The position numbers and the translations under genes were made by a program. Positions 1-8,625 of a stretch of DNA of 64,000 nt are shown here, piece after piece (within the stretch, counting starts at the first letter, position 1; each line of letters begins with the position of its first letter). The stretch spans positions 1-64,000 of the forward strand of contig NZ_JAWUWR010000063.1 in the NCBI RefSeq assembly GCF_034111725.1, written 5' to 3'. This DNA comes from Thalassolituus sp034111725 (GTDB lineage Bacteria > Pseudomonadota > Gammaproteobacteria > Pseudomonadales > Oceanobacteraceae). Under the pieces are notes generated by a model. The model had not been told where the DNA came from. It made no database searches and saw only the letters and a program-made list of their open reading frames with translations.

Positions 1-203
1 ATGCCTGTGCAGAAAGCTTCTTTGCCTTGCTAAAGCGAGAACGTATTCGCCGTAAAATTTATCGCACAAGAGAAGAAGGAAAGGCAGATATATTTAATTA
101 TATTGAGCTGTTTTATAATTCCACGCGTCGCCATGGTAATAGTAATGACTTGTCGCCAAGGGACTATGAAAAGGATTATTTTTTGAACCAAATGGGTGTC
201 TAG
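1..203 (+). CDS. IS3-family transposase OrfB, C-terminal end (partial)
   Basis: The first 203 bases encode the last 67 or so residues of an IS3-family DDE transposase (OrfB). The reading frame begins before the window and ends with TAG at 201-203. Visible family hallmarks are AESFFALLKRE, which contains the catalytic Glu of the DDE triad, followed by YIELFYNSTRRHG and SPRDYEK. These match the integrase-core C-terminus of IS3-type enzymes, which move the element by a copy-out circular intermediate. Whether the rest of the element is intact cannot be seen. Confidence 0.9.
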   Translation, partial: ACAESFFALLKRERIRRKIYRTREEGKADIFNYIELFYNSTRRHGNSNDLSPRDYEKDYFLNQMGV

Positions 204-221
204 ATAACTAGGGGCGATTCA
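197..221 (+). mobile_element. Right end / terminal inverted repeat of an IS3-family element
   Basis: Immediately around and after the transposase stop codon the sequence ends in GGGGCGATTCA. Its complement, TGAATCGCCCC, is a typical IS3-group terminal repeat starting with TG. The element boundary is therefore placed at about base 221. The left end lies outside the window, so the inverted repeat partner and target duplication cannot be checked. Confidence 0.7.
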
Positions 222-309
222 AATGCCTCTAACTCAAGATCTTTCATAATGGTCATTCGTTGTGATATGAATTTCAGCTTAGAAATAAGCGGTGCTATCA
301 TCCTCAATT

Positions 310-1992
310 CTAGCCATATTCCCATGCCGTTTCACCACGACGATAAATCGCCGCAGCAGCCCGTTCAGATAGGTACTGAAACAACTCCTCTTCCCAACTA
401 ACTTTTCGGAATTTTCCGAGCGTGCGCTCAACTTCAAAACTGAATACTTTAGGTTCGACACGATTGGCAAAACGCCACAAATCTACAATCACCTCTTTTC
501 GCTTACGTAACAACTCAGGCGTCGGGATTTTATCGCGCTTTTGGTTATTAACCGCGCTAGCCGCAGGTAACAGATTCCATAAATCGTTATTACGCCACAA
601 AGAAAACGGTAAAGCATGATCGACATCCATCGTCGCGAGAGTTATGGATTTATCACTCCAAACACAGGTTAGGTCGTCATGCTCTTCGTACATCCGCCGT
701 GCAATACTTTGCTCTTTTTCTGGAAGATTTTCTTTTACGAGATACGGAAGTGTTAGACCGCGATCAACGGATGGATCGAATTTTTTAGCAAAGTGTTCAC
801 AGAGATTTGCCCAGCGCAGAATGAGCGAATCTCTAATCCAGTGCCCAGACAAACAGAACTCGCGCCACAAATCGACATCCAGCATTACCAGTTTTTTCTC
901 GTTGTCATACCAAAACATTTCGCCTTGCGCGGAATACTTTACAGGGCCTGATACTATCGCGGTTCTAATTGCTGTTAGTGTGATTTTAAGCTGACGAGCA
1001 ATATCATTGCTTAACGTACCCTTCTTCCAAGCGAGTACAAATAAGGTGTGAGCGATCTCGGAGTGAGGATCAAAATAGGCGCAGCATTGCTGATTCAATA
1101 ACGAAAGATGAGACCGAAAAGAAATTGGCCGCGCAGAATCGGAGTAGTCGGTCGTGCTCTGGGGAATATGCACAGGTGCTGCAACAAGAGGCCAATAATA
1201 CGCTAACCAGCATTCGGCCAGTGCAGCAACAGGCATTCCTACATAACCTTTAGGAAACCACTCAACAGCATTTTCATCACGCTCAGCGATATCACAGAAT
1301 GCCCGCATTAAGGCTAGTTTATAAGTCGCTACTTTACGGTCATTTTTTAGCACTGACTCCACTCTATCTAATGGCCGAGTCGATTCACTGGATTTCTCGA
1401 ATATAAGTACATTCCAAGACAAACCTGACCGCCCAAGGGAGTCAGCAGTTGTTGCCTGACTGAGAAAGGTAAAACCAATTTGCTCAGCAATTAAACGAAT
1501 TCGTTGCGGGTCCATCGGTAGAAATAACCGACCATCTGGATCACGAAAATCGTCATCTAAATCATTCCGCGATTCTGGTAAAGAGAGTAATAATCGCCCG
1601 CCAATTTTCAATAGATTACGCAAGTCAATAAACGCCTCAAGCTGCTGCCCAAGTGGAATATGCATCAATACCGCACTGCAGAGTACACCGTCGTATTTCT
1701 CGACAGATTTAATGCCAGGCAAAACACCTGAAGACACTCGGTCATTAAGGTGAGGAGAGTGTTCTATGATTTTTAGCCGTAGTGCTTCGACAGGCTCAAT
1801 ACCAAACGCATCGTACCCTTCGTCTAACAAAGCCTTTAGATCACGGCCTGACCCACAACCGATATCTAAAACCTTTGCACCAGCGCGGAACGCCAATGGA
1901 AAATGTTGCGCAACTGGACTTTTGACGGCTTCATATTGTGCGAAAACATCGTTCACATTGTTGTGGTAAAACTGCTCTGTCTTGTAATCCAT
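310..1992 (-). CDS. SAM-dependent methyltransferase fused to HNH nuclease domain
   Basis: A 560-residue protein with two recognisable parts. Residues about 1-200 form a class I SAM-dependent methyltransferase, with motif I VLDIGCGSGRD at 41-51, an acidic motif II (GIEP) and a later LKIGGRLLLSLPE strand. Residues about 205-450 are an unassigned helical region. Residues about 440-495 look like an HNH endonuclease: CVWSDK precedes DVDHALPF (456-463), then NDLWNLLPA and VNNQKRDKIP, in the His-Asn-Asn/Lys layout of the HNH fold. The substrate of either domain is unknown. The gene sits between an IS3 end and an mtnC remnant, so it looks acquired. A role in DNA modification or phage defence is inference only. 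No partner restriction gene is visible. Confidence 0.75.
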   Translation of the reverse strand: MDYKTEQFYHNNVNDVFAQYEAVKSPVAQHFPLAFRAGAKVLDIGCGSGRDLKALLDEGYDAFGIEPVEALRLKIIEHSPHLNDRVSSGVLPGIKSVEKYDGVLCSAVLMHIPLGQQLEAFIDLRNLLKIGGRLLLSLPESRNDLDDDFRDPDGRLFLPMDPQRIRLIAEQIGFTFLSQATTADSLGRSGLSWNVLIFEKSSESTRPLDRVESVLKNDRKVATYKLALMRAFCDIAERDENAVEWFPKGYVGMPVAALAECWLAYYWPLVAAPVHIPQSTTDYSDSARPISFRSHLSLLNQQCCAYFDPHSEIAHTLFVLAWKKGTLSNDIARQLKITLTAIRTAIVSGPVKYSAQGEMFWYDNEKKLVMLDVDLWREFCLSGHWIRDSLILRWANLCEHFAKKFDPSVDRGLTLPYLVKENLPEKEQSIARRMYEEHDDLTCVWSDKSITLATMDVDHALPFSLWRNNDLWNLLPAASAVNNQKRDKIPTPELLRKRKEVIVDLWRFANRVEPKVFSFEVERTLGKFRKVSWEEELFQYLSERAAAAIYRRGETAWEYG

Positions 1993-2311
1993 CGGTTGTG
2001 AACAACTCTTAATCCTTCAATGCAGTAAACTGTACAATACCATCAGCTAGCGTGCGATACTTCTCCACATTTAAACCTCAAAAACAAAAAAGATATAGTA
2101 ACAACGAATGCCACTACACTTTAACCCTACTATTGATTAATCTCGCCATTGCTTGAGTGGAGTAATCATTTTCTTAAACCCAGTAAAAATTACAACGCTG
2201 TGGTTGTTACCTTGGTCGTGATCATGGCTATTACCTCGGCCCTGATGAAATGACTTATGACACATCAAGCCACCACAAACACAAAGCACAGTCATACTCA
2301 AATGTAGTGGC
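1993..2311. other. Gap upstream of the methyltransferase-HNH gene; no convincing gene
   Basis: The 319 bases between the methyltransferase-HNH start and the mtnC remnant hold no convincing gene. A minus-strand mini-frame (GTG at 2068 to TAA at 2009, 19 codons) ends 17 bases before the methyltransferase start and could be the tail of a degraded gene, but I do not recognise it. The rest is probably junction sequence between the acquired patch and the old chromosome. Confidence 0.5.
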
Positions 2312-2491
2312 CTACCTGAAAAACAACACGAAATCAGCGCTGCTAATGTAATATTTTTATCAGACATAAAAGAAGAGTTAGACGCTGCTAAAACAGCAGA
2401 CATGCAGACGGTGTGGTTAGTGCGCGAAGGCAAACGACCAAAAGAAAGTGCTCACAAAGCCGTGAGTAGTTTTGCGGATATCAAGCTTTAA
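2312..2491 (+). pseudogene. mtnC: 3' remnant of enolase-phosphatase E1 (mtnC)
   Basis: A plus-strand frame ending with TAA at 2489-2491 encodes a fragment whose last 45 or so residues match the C-terminus of MtnC, the HAD-family 2,3-diketo-5-methylthiopentyl-1-phosphate enolase/phosphatase of the methionine salvage pathway. The diagnostic stretches are VIFLSDIKEELDAAK, with the HAD motif IV acidic residues, and MQTVWLVREGK. Similarity fades upstream of about 2330. The nucleophile motif and cap domain, roughly 170 residues, are missing, and no start is present. The intact N-terminal part has been lost, probably when the island carrying the IS3 element and methyltransferase-HNH gene arrived. 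Confidence 0.75.
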
Positions 2492-2548
2492 TGGCAAGCA
2501 TCCGAGTCAATGAGTCCTCCCATCGACTCAAGCGCTAAAACAAAATCA

Positions 2549-2767
2549 CTAAACGCGCAGTAATGCCTTAGCAAGACGCTCTGACAACTGCTCTTCAGTG
2601 AACTGTGGCTCATTAGGTGGATACAAAGCATCCTCCACAAATTCAAAACCGTTCTCACGTGCTAGAGCAAATAATTCCTTCATTTTTAGGCACGCCTTTA
2701 GGCTCTCTGCCAATGCTGGATTACTCTTCGCTTTTTCAGAAAATTGCTTGATCGCTTCGACCGACAT
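2549..2767 (-). CDS. Nif11-like leader-peptide family protein
   Basis: A 72-residue protein starting MSVEAIKQF. It has the Nif11/nitrile-hydratase-leader-like pattern: an N-terminal SVEAIKQFSEKAKSNPALAESLK helix region and a LARENGFEF core. In RiPP systems such domains act as leader peptides. Here there is no double-glycine cleavage site and no Cys/Ser/Thr-rich core; only one Cys is present. It therefore resembles the stand-alone Nif11 proteins of proteobacteria whose role is unknown. The ATG at 2767 is chosen over one 33 bases upstream because GAGGG lies about 9 bases before it and the family normally starts at MS. No modification enzyme or exporter is adjacent. Confidence 0.7.
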   Translation of the reverse strand: MSVEAIKQFSEKAKSNPALAESLKACLKMKELFALARENGFEFVEDALYPPNEPQFTEEQLSERLAKALLRV

Positions 2768-3130
2768 TTTCAGCACCCTCGTTTGCGTTAATGTTATCAA
2801 TGTAAAATACCCTATCGCAAAATATAGGCCATGTAGGTTTTCGATCCGTAAATATAAAATTCTTTATATTCAATGAGTTAGAATATGATAAATTGAAGTG
2901 AAAGTGTCGTATTTAAGACAATCGAAATAATTGAATGGGGATTATTGTCAGGTTTTGGACAAAGTGGATTGGATGTTAATAATGAATATTACATGTATCA
3001 GATATTGATATATGAACCCAACCCCCTTGTTATATTTTACCAACACCCATCACTGCAAATACGAATACAATAATGAGCATTACTAATTTCTTTGTTTCTC
3101 CGGTAATTCAAGCAATTCACGGACTTGAGC
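2768..3130. other. 363-base AT-rich gap with an 8-bp inverted repeat
   Basis: No gene is seen. The clearest structure is a perfect 8-bp inverted repeat, AATATAAA / TTTATATT, at 2851-2858 and 2863-2870 with a 4-base centre. It lies about 85-105 bases upstream of the Nif11-like start. It could be an operator or a weak hairpin. The rest is AT-rich sequence with no recognisable signal. Confidence 0.4.
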
Positions 3131-3928
3131 TTAAACGTCACTCTCATCAATAACCTGCACGCTAACATTCTTAGAAAGCAGGTTCACTGGTGGGCCAAAC
3201 TGATTAAAAATAGCCACATCGGCTGCGTCGCGGCCATAGCCAATCGAAATATAACCGCCAGTCACTTCACTTTGCGTTGCATCAAAGGTGTACCAACGTC
3301 CACCAACGTAAGCTTCGAACCAAGCGTGCAAATCCATGGGCTGTAGGCCGTATAAATAGCCCACCACCAAACGCGCGGGAATACTCAAACTGCGACACAG
3401 TGCGATACCAAGATGCGATAAATCACGACACACGCCCCACTGCCTGACATTCACTTCAGCTGCAGACATAGGAATATCGCTACCATCAGCGTCGTAGCGA
3501 ATGGTGTTACGCAGCCAAGTTTCGATGGCTTTAACTTGGTCGTAACCTAGCAATTGACCTGCAGTAATGTTGAGAGCCATATCGCCGAAACGATCCGATT
3601 CACAATAACGGCTTGGTAAAAGATACCCGAGTACAGTCTCAGGTAAATGTTCAATGTCGACAAACGGCGCACCCGGACACTGATCTACATAATCCGCCGT
3701 CATCACAGTGGCAGAGGTATGGATAGAGAAATTCCCCGGAGGTGCAACCAGTCGCTGACAAAGATTGCCGTAACTATCGGTAAACTCGTACACAGGAACC
3801 ATCGGCTTGAGCCCATATTGCTCGCTAGCAACCCATTGCTGGGCGCCGCTGCGCAGTCGTAGCATCAAGATAAAGGGGGTTGGAATAGTGATATCGAAGG
3901 TCATATCACAACTAACGCGTAACCACAT
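3131..3928 (-). CDS. Transglutaminase-like superfamily protein
   Basis: A 265-residue cytoplasmic-type protein with an N-terminal beta-rich region and a transglutaminase-like cysteine-protease core. The catalytic triad is visible in order: Cys in WGVCRDLSH, His in MDLHAWFEAYV and Asp in WYTFDATQ. Proteins of this fold act as proteases, transglutaminases or peptide hydrolases. The substrate here is unknown. There is no signal peptide or membrane segment. The ATG at 3928 has an AAGGA ribosome site about 8 bases upstream. The gene is followed at some distance by the Nif11-like gene and preceded by a lipoprotein gene on the same strand. No biosynthetic partners are seen. Confidence 0.85.
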   Translation of the reverse strand: MWLRVSCDMTFDITIPTPFILMLRLRSGAQQWVASEQYGLKPMVPVYEFTDSYGNLCQRLVAPPGNFSIHTSATVMTADYVDQCPGAPFVDIEHLPETVLGYLLPSRYCESDRFGDMALNITAGQLLGYDQVKAIETWLRNTIRYDADGSDIPMSAAEVNVRQWGVCRDLSHLGIALCRSLSIPARLVVGYLYGLQPMDLHAWFEAYVGGRWYTFDATQSEVTGGYISIGYGRDAADVAIFNQFGPPVNLLSKNVSVQVIDESDV

Positions 3929-4032
3929 AGCGTAGATCCTTCAGTAGCAGGCGCAAAAACACTTAACGCCTGAGCTCACCCTACGGTAATGGTGATAGGT
4001 GTCAATCGAAAGCCTTTGCCTCAATAAACAAT

Positions 4033-4710
4033 TCAGGCACCCTTTAGGCTAATTTGTGACGTTTCAATCGAAAATATTTCTCCAGAATCTAACGTCACCT
4101 CAATAAAAAATATGAAACTATCGGCTACTTCTGGGGCACGATTGAGCACCAACTGCAATCTTGCACCTGCATGCAGATCATCTTGCGCTAAGTACTCAGG
4201 CAAACGATAGAAGACTGGTTCGTTATTTTCATATTCATAGTACTCGGCACTCGATGATTCGGCAGCACTAGAATAACTAACATCAAAAACGTCCACTAAA
4301 GAGTCGCCAGCGGCTAGTTCGCTCGAGAATGGGGCTGATGATGTGACTTTAATATCTACAATCTTCTCATTCGTATGTGGCGGTAAAGGACTGCAAGCAT
4401 ACGCTTTACTAAATAATGAGAAGCTTATCCCCCGAGACTTATTTAAGTTAACGGCTAGATACTGAACATCAGCCTCAAGTGAAATAATAATACCGTCGTA
4501 GTCAACCTCGGTATTGTCATAAGTATTAAAAAAATATCCAGAAATAATATTTCTATCTTCCGGCCTAAGATAGACCTCTGTAGCAAAATCAGTGATATCG
4601 AAAACAGAAGAACTAATATTTCCGCATCCCATTATATCTTCTTGTTTTTCCGCGCCACAGGCCACCAGAGCAAGCAAGCTAAAGACGAGTGGTAAAATTT
4701 TTAAATTCAT
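4033..4710 (-). CDS. Putative lipoprotein of unknown function
   Basis: A 225-residue protein with a lipoprotein signal sequence. A charged N-terminus is followed by a hydrophobic run and the lipobox LVAC, with the lipidated Cys at about residue 18. The mature part is acidic and rich in Ser, Glu and Tyr, and has a second Cys pair that might form a disulfide. It resembles no family I can name. It is expected to be anchored in the outer membrane, since the residue after Cys is Gly, not Asp. A 124-base gap separates it from the sheath-like gene upstream. Confidence 0.65.
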   Translation of the reverse strand: MNLKILPLVFSLLALVACGAEKQEDIMGCGNISSSVFDITDFATEVYLRPEDRNIISGYFFNTYDNTEVDYDGIIISLEADVQYLAVNLNKSRGISFSLFSKAYACSPLPPHTNEKIVDIKVTSSAPFSSELAAGDSLVDVFDVSYSSAAESSSAEYYEYENNEPVFYRLPEYLAQDDLHAGARLQLVLNRAPEVADSFIFFIEVTLDSGEIFSIETSQISLKGA

Positions 4711-4834
4711 TTAATGACGTCCGTATATAAATAATAGGCTTCAATCTTTCACTATCAAAATATTTTAAAGCATCAAGTCTATCGCGAAAAGTTTTCGCTT
4801 CTACCGAGTTTCAGTCTCGTTCGTTAAAGCTTGG

Positions 4835-6352
4835 CTAACGCACTTCACTCCACGGCCCGAGCAGTTCGCTTGATTCACTGCTAATCGACTGTAGTGCAGG
4901 AATGACGACGCTATCTTGATCGCGCACGGAGCGAATAGGCATAAGTCCTCTATCGCGCAACGCAGACGCTACACGATCCAGCATATTAATTTCTGCGCAG
5001 GGTTTTACTCGGCTTTCGCCATGTTCTTTATATACATGCAACGGTAACTGAGTAATGTGACTGCTGTGAGTCGCCTCTTCCGACCAGCCGCCACCGCTAA
5101 AATAATTACCTAGCTGTGCGGTGATTAACCATGCGCCATTACCCCATAAGTAATAGTCGTGTTGGCCATCTTGAGGGAGTTCTTCAAAAGCAAGGGCTTC
5201 TACTGAGCTGGTTTTGGCCCCATACGGCATGCGCAGCATAAAACGCGGACACGTAAGCAATGCATACTGGCTATAGTCTTGTTCTCGGATCGCTTGCCAC
5301 ATTAAGGTGAAATCGCTTTCAACTTCACGATGAAGATACCAATGCTCGGGATCTGGTACTTTAACTAGGCTTGGGCAACCTGCAATGCGCTCCGAAGCCC
5401 CACTAAGCAATACTGCATGGGAGTCGGCAGCGGCGCTGGCCAAGTTAGCGAGTGCTTCACAGTGACTAACCTCGTCTTGCAATTGATAGTCGGCCATCAC
5501 CACACTAAAAGGCACAGAGCCTTCTTCTAAGCGATCATCAAGTAATAGCTTATGCAGCTGCGTGATCGATTCTGGATTGGCTTCGTTATCTGTGATTATT
5601 TCTTGCAAGCTGATGTCGGCAATAAACAGACGCACGCTACCGTCAGTATCTAATTGTTTTAACAGCCAATACAAACCACGCCAGGACGATTCAATTTCTT
5701 GAAAGGCGCTGCTATGCAGGATTTTTCGTAGTAAATGGCTAGCGCCTTGATCGACGGCGTCCATTAACTCAGCCTGACGAGGATCTGGGCTTGGAATCAC
5801 ATAAGGGGCGACAATTTGTTGTATTAAATTTTTAACCGAACCTTGTACATCTGACTTTACTTCGGTTTGCGCGCGGCGAGAGTTCAGCAACATATCGAGT
5901 ACATCACTGGTTTGCGTAGATACCTCAGGCGCACGTTCTTCCGCTGGGGGCTGAGCAAACCAGCGTTGAATTTCACTCGCGGCAGCAGCAAAACGGTCAC
6001 GATTCAACAAATCGCGTTTTAAATCGCGAAACTGGCCAAACAGATCAACTCTTTCGTAAATATAGTCGGGGTGCAGGTCATCCATTTCTTCAAATTTGAT
6101 GGGCCGAGAGCTAACCGGTAGATCCAGAGTAACCCCCATGGTGGCAAATACATCGTCGAAATTATCGCGTATTAATTCGTAGATTTTACGCTTAGAAAGG
6201 CTGCCAGCATCGTTTTCGTTACGATGATCACGGCCACTAAAGTCTGCCAACACAAGGATATGACAAGGACGATGACGCACTAATGTGGGTTGGCTTTGCT
6301 CAGTAGATGAAGAAAACGAGATACCGCCGGTGTTCAGGGTTGCCCTGCTCAT
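4835..6352 (-). CDS. Type VI secretion-like contractile sheath protein (TssB/TssC-type), orphan
   Basis: A 505-residue protein related to the T6SS sheath subunits. Residues about 28-100 resemble TssB (HILVLADFSGR then a FEEMDDLHPD segment). From about 190 on it follows TssC/VipB: LHSSAFQEIESSWRGLYWLL, a HAVLLSGAS segment and the signature CPRFMLRMPYG followed by YLWGNGAWL. In T6SS, separate TssB and TssC assemble the contractile sheath. Here both regions occur in one chain. No tssA, E-M, clpV, hcp or vgrG gene is in the window, so it is an orphan or belongs to a distant locus. The ATG at 6352 has AAGGA about 8 bases upstream. Confidence 0.8.
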   Translation of the reverse strand: MSRATLNTGGISFSSSTEQSQPTLVRHRPCHILVLADFSGRDHRNENDAGSLSKRKIYELIRDNFDDVFATMGVTLDLPVSSRPIKFEEMDDLHPDYIYERVDLFGQFRDLKRDLLNRDRFAAAASEIQRWFAQPPAEERAPEVSTQTSDVLDMLLNSRRAQTEVKSDVQGSVKNLIQQIVAPYVIPSPDPRQAELMDAVDQGASHLLRKILHSSAFQEIESSWRGLYWLLKQLDTDGSVRLFIADISLQEIITDNEANPESITQLHKLLLDDRLEEGSVPFSVVMADYQLQDEVSHCEALANLASAAADSHAVLLSGASERIAGCPSLVKVPDPEHWYLHREVESDFTLMWQAIREQDYSQYALLTCPRFMLRMPYGAKTSSVEALAFEELPQDGQHDYYLWGNGAWLITAQLGNYFSGGGWSEEATHSSHITQLPLHVYKEHGESRVKPCAEINMLDRVASALRDRGLMPIRSVRDQDSVVIPALQSISSESSELLGPWSEVR

Positions 6353-6470
6353 GGTTAAGTCCTTTTATTGGCTTTTCGAAAGAATGCCTGATTGTACCAG
6401 AAGATCAAGATAGGGAGATCAATGCTGAATTGTTTGCATCATTGACCGCTATTTAAACGCATAAACGTAA

Positions 6471-6497
6471 AAAGGCCGTTGATATCAACGGCCTTTT
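6471..6497. terminator. Bidirectional hairpin terminator
   Basis: A perfect 26-bp palindrome, AAAGGCCGTTGAT followed by its complement, ends in a T-run on the plus side and an A-run on the other. It lies just downstream of fghA (minus strand) and is a rho-independent terminator for that operon. Confidence 0.8.
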
Positions 6498-6524
6498 CCT
6501 AATCAAGCAGTCAATTCAATGCCA

Positions 6525-7376
6525 TTACAGCCCTTTAAAAAACTGCGCATGAAAGCGTAAATGCTCATCTATAAAGCTGCTAATAAAATAGTAGCTGTGA
6601 TCATAGCCTTCATGGCGATTCAGAGTCAGCGCATGGCCACCTCGCTTAGCGGCTGCTTCTAGCGTTTCAGGTTTTAGCTGTTCGGCTAAAAATTGATCCG
6701 CTTCGCCTTGGTCCACCAACACCGGTACGGCTGATTCCGCTTTAGCGAACAACACAGAGGCGTCATAGGCTTCCCACATTGTGCGGTCATTCCCCAGGTA
6801 ATTGCTAAAGGCTTTTTGTCCCCATGGGCAATCCATTGGATTGCAAATTGGGCTAAAAGCCGAGACCGAGGAATAGCGTTCAGCATTCTTAAAGGCGATT
6901 GTCAGCGCTCCGTGCCCACCCATCGAATGACCGGCAATAGCGCGCTCCGACGACACAGGAAAGGTTGCCTCAATTAATGCTGGTAACTCATCCACAATAT
7001 AGTCGTACATGTGGTAGTGCTTATTCCACGGCGCTTGGGTCGCGTTCAAATAGAAACCCGCACCTAGGCCAAAATCATAGCTGCCATTCTCATCATCAGG
7101 CACGCCTTCGCCACGCGGACTGGTGTCCGGCGCGACAATGGCAATCCCTAATTCAGCGGCCACCGTTAAGGCACCCGCTTTTTGCATAAAATTTTCATCA
7201 GTGCAGGTTAAGCCAGACAACCAGTACACAACCGGTACTGGATGACTGCTGCTCGCCTGCGGCGGTAAATAAATCGCAAAACGCATGTCGCAGCCACCAA
7301 GGGTTTTTGCAACGTGCGTATATTGTTTATGCCAGCCACCGGCGACTTTATTTTGGGTTACTAATTCAAGTGTCAT
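6525..7376 (-). CDS. fghA: S-formylglutathione hydrolase
   Basis: A 283-residue alpha/beta hydrolase of the esterase D family that hydrolyses S-formylglutathione to formate and glutathione, the second step of glutathione-dependent formaldehyde detoxification in the cytoplasm. The nucleophile Ser151 lies in GHSMGGHG, with the acid in VDQGEAD and the His in GYDHSYYF. The LSGLTCTDENF stretch is a family signature. It lies 26 bases downstream of adhC on the same strand, so the two form an operon ending at the hairpin at 6471. Confidence 0.95.
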   Translation of the reverse strand: MTLELVTQNKVAGGWHKQYTHVAKTLGGCDMRFAIYLPPQASSSHPVPVVYWLSGLTCTDENFMQKAGALTVAAELGIAIVAPDTSPRGEGVPDDENGSYDFGLGAGFYLNATQAPWNKHYHMYDYIVDELPALIEATFPVSSERAIAGHSMGGHGALTIAFKNAERYSSVSAFSPICNPMDCPWGQKAFSNYLGNDRTMWEAYDASVLFAKAESAVPVLVDQGEADQFLAEQLKPETLEAAAKRGGHALTLNRHEGYDHSYYFISSFIDEHLRFHAQFFKGL

Positions 7377-7402
7377 AACGCCTCGTTAATTCTCAATCGC
7401 TA

Positions 7403-8524
7403 TTAATAGTGAATCACGCTGCGGATACTTTTGCCTTCATGCATTAAATCGAAGGCTTCGTTGATTTTATCCAACGACATCGTATGAGTAATAAAATCGC
7501 TTAACTTAAATTCACCCGCTAAATAACGTTCGACGTAATCTGGCAATTCGCTGCGACCTTTAACACCACCAAAGGCCGTGCCACGCCAGACTCGACCGGT
7601 AACCAATTGAAATGGACGTGTCGAGATTTCTTGACCAGCACCGGCAACACCAATAATGACCGACTCGCCCCAACCTTTGTGGCAGCATTCCAATGCCGAA
7701 CGCATCACATTAACGTTGCCGATACATTCAAATGAGAAATCCACGCCGCCATCCGTTAATTCTACGATGACGTCTTGAATTGGCTTATCGTAATTTTTCG
7801 GATTAATACAGTCAGTTGCACCGAGTTGCTTCGCCAGTTCAAACTTACTTTCGTTAATGTCGATGGCGATAATGCGCGACGCTTTGACCATCGCCGCACC
7901 AATCACAGCCGATAGACCAATACCGCCTAAACCGAAGATGGCAACGGTATCACCCTCTTTCACTTTCGCCGTATTCATGACCGCACCCATACCCGTGGTG
8001 ACACCACAGCCAAGCAAACACACTTCTTCAAGCGGTGCCGTTGGATTCACTTTCGCCAATGAAATTTCTGGCAGTACGGTGTATTCAGAAAAAGTCGAAC
8101 AGCCCATGTAGTGATAAATCGGCTCACCATTAATGGAAAAACGCGTGGTGCCATCGGGCATTAAGCCTTTACCTTGGGTCGCACGGATCTTTTGACACAG
8201 ATTGGTTTTACCCGATAAGCAAAACTTACACTCGCCGCATTCTGGGGTGTACAGCGGGATCACATGATCGCCGACGGCAACACTGGTCACGCCTTCACCA
8301 ATAGACTCAACAATGCCGCCGCCTTCATGGCCCAAAATCGTTGGAAAGATACCATCAGGATCTTCACCTGACAGCGTGAACGCATCGGTATGACATACGC
8401 CAGTCGCCACAATACGCACACGCACTTCGCCCTTCTGCGGCGGCATAACATCCACGTCTTCAATAGAAAGCTGCTGATTAGGCCCCCAAGCAATCGCAGC
8501 GCGAGATTTGATGATACCGGTCAT
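7403..8524 (-). CDS. adhC: S-(hydroxymethyl)glutathione dehydrogenase (class III alcohol dehydrogenase)
   Basis: A 373-residue zinc-dependent medium-chain dehydrogenase that oxidises S-(hydroxymethyl)glutathione with NAD, the first step of formaldehyde detoxification. Catalytic zinc ligands Cys44 (GVCHTD) and His66 (GHEGGG) are present. Structural zinc cysteines are at 96, 99, 102 and 110. The Rossmann motif GLGGIGLS is near residue 200. The start is the ATG at 8524 (MTGIIKSRAA), which has GGAG about 8 bases upstream. An in-frame extension to 8632 would run into the divergent LysR gene and lacks family similarity. It is the first gene of the adhC-fghA operon. Confidence 0.95.
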   Translation of the reverse strand: MTGIIKSRAAIAWGPNQQLSIEDVDVMPPQKGEVRVRIVATGVCHTDAFTLSGEDPDGIFPTILGHEGGGIVESIGEGVTSVAVGDHVIPLYTPECGECKFCLSGKTNLCQKIRATQGKGLMPDGTTRFSINGEPIYHYMGCSTFSEYTVLPEISLAKVNPTAPLEEVCLLGCGVTTGMGAVMNTAKVKEGDTVAIFGLGGIGLSAVIGAAMVKASRIIAIDINESKFELAKQLGATDCINPKNYDKPIQDVIVELTDGGVDFSFECIGNVNVMRSALECCHKGWGESVIIGVAGAGQEISTRPFQLVTGRVWRGTAFGGVKGRSELPDYVERYLAGEFKLSDFITHTMSLDKINEAFDLMHEGKSIRSVIHY

Positions 8525-8558
8525 AACATGCTCCAACGAGAATCTAAAGTTGACCATC

Positions 8559-8572
8559 ATTGTAATTACATA
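8559..8572. promoter_or_regulatory. Candidate LysR operator between adhC and its regulator
   Basis: The 101-base divergent gap contains the perfect palindrome TGTAATTACA (8561-8570), which fits the loose T-N11-A symmetry of LysR-family sites. Its position between adhC and the LysR gene suggests it is the operator. This is an inference from position and symmetry. Confidence 0.4.
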
Positions 8573-8625
8573 CTCGTAAGAGATAATACACTCAATTATA
8601 AAATCTCTATTACCCAGAGGTAACA

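Noticed and set aside
2170..2300. A possible remnant of another methionine-salvage gene (mtnB or mtnD)
   Set aside because: Translation in all frames gives no convincing family motif.
2137..2433. A minus-strand open frame of 98 codons overlapping the mtnC remnant
   Set aside because: No ribosome site and no recognisable sequence; it is opposite a clear MtnC-type tail, so it is treated as chance.
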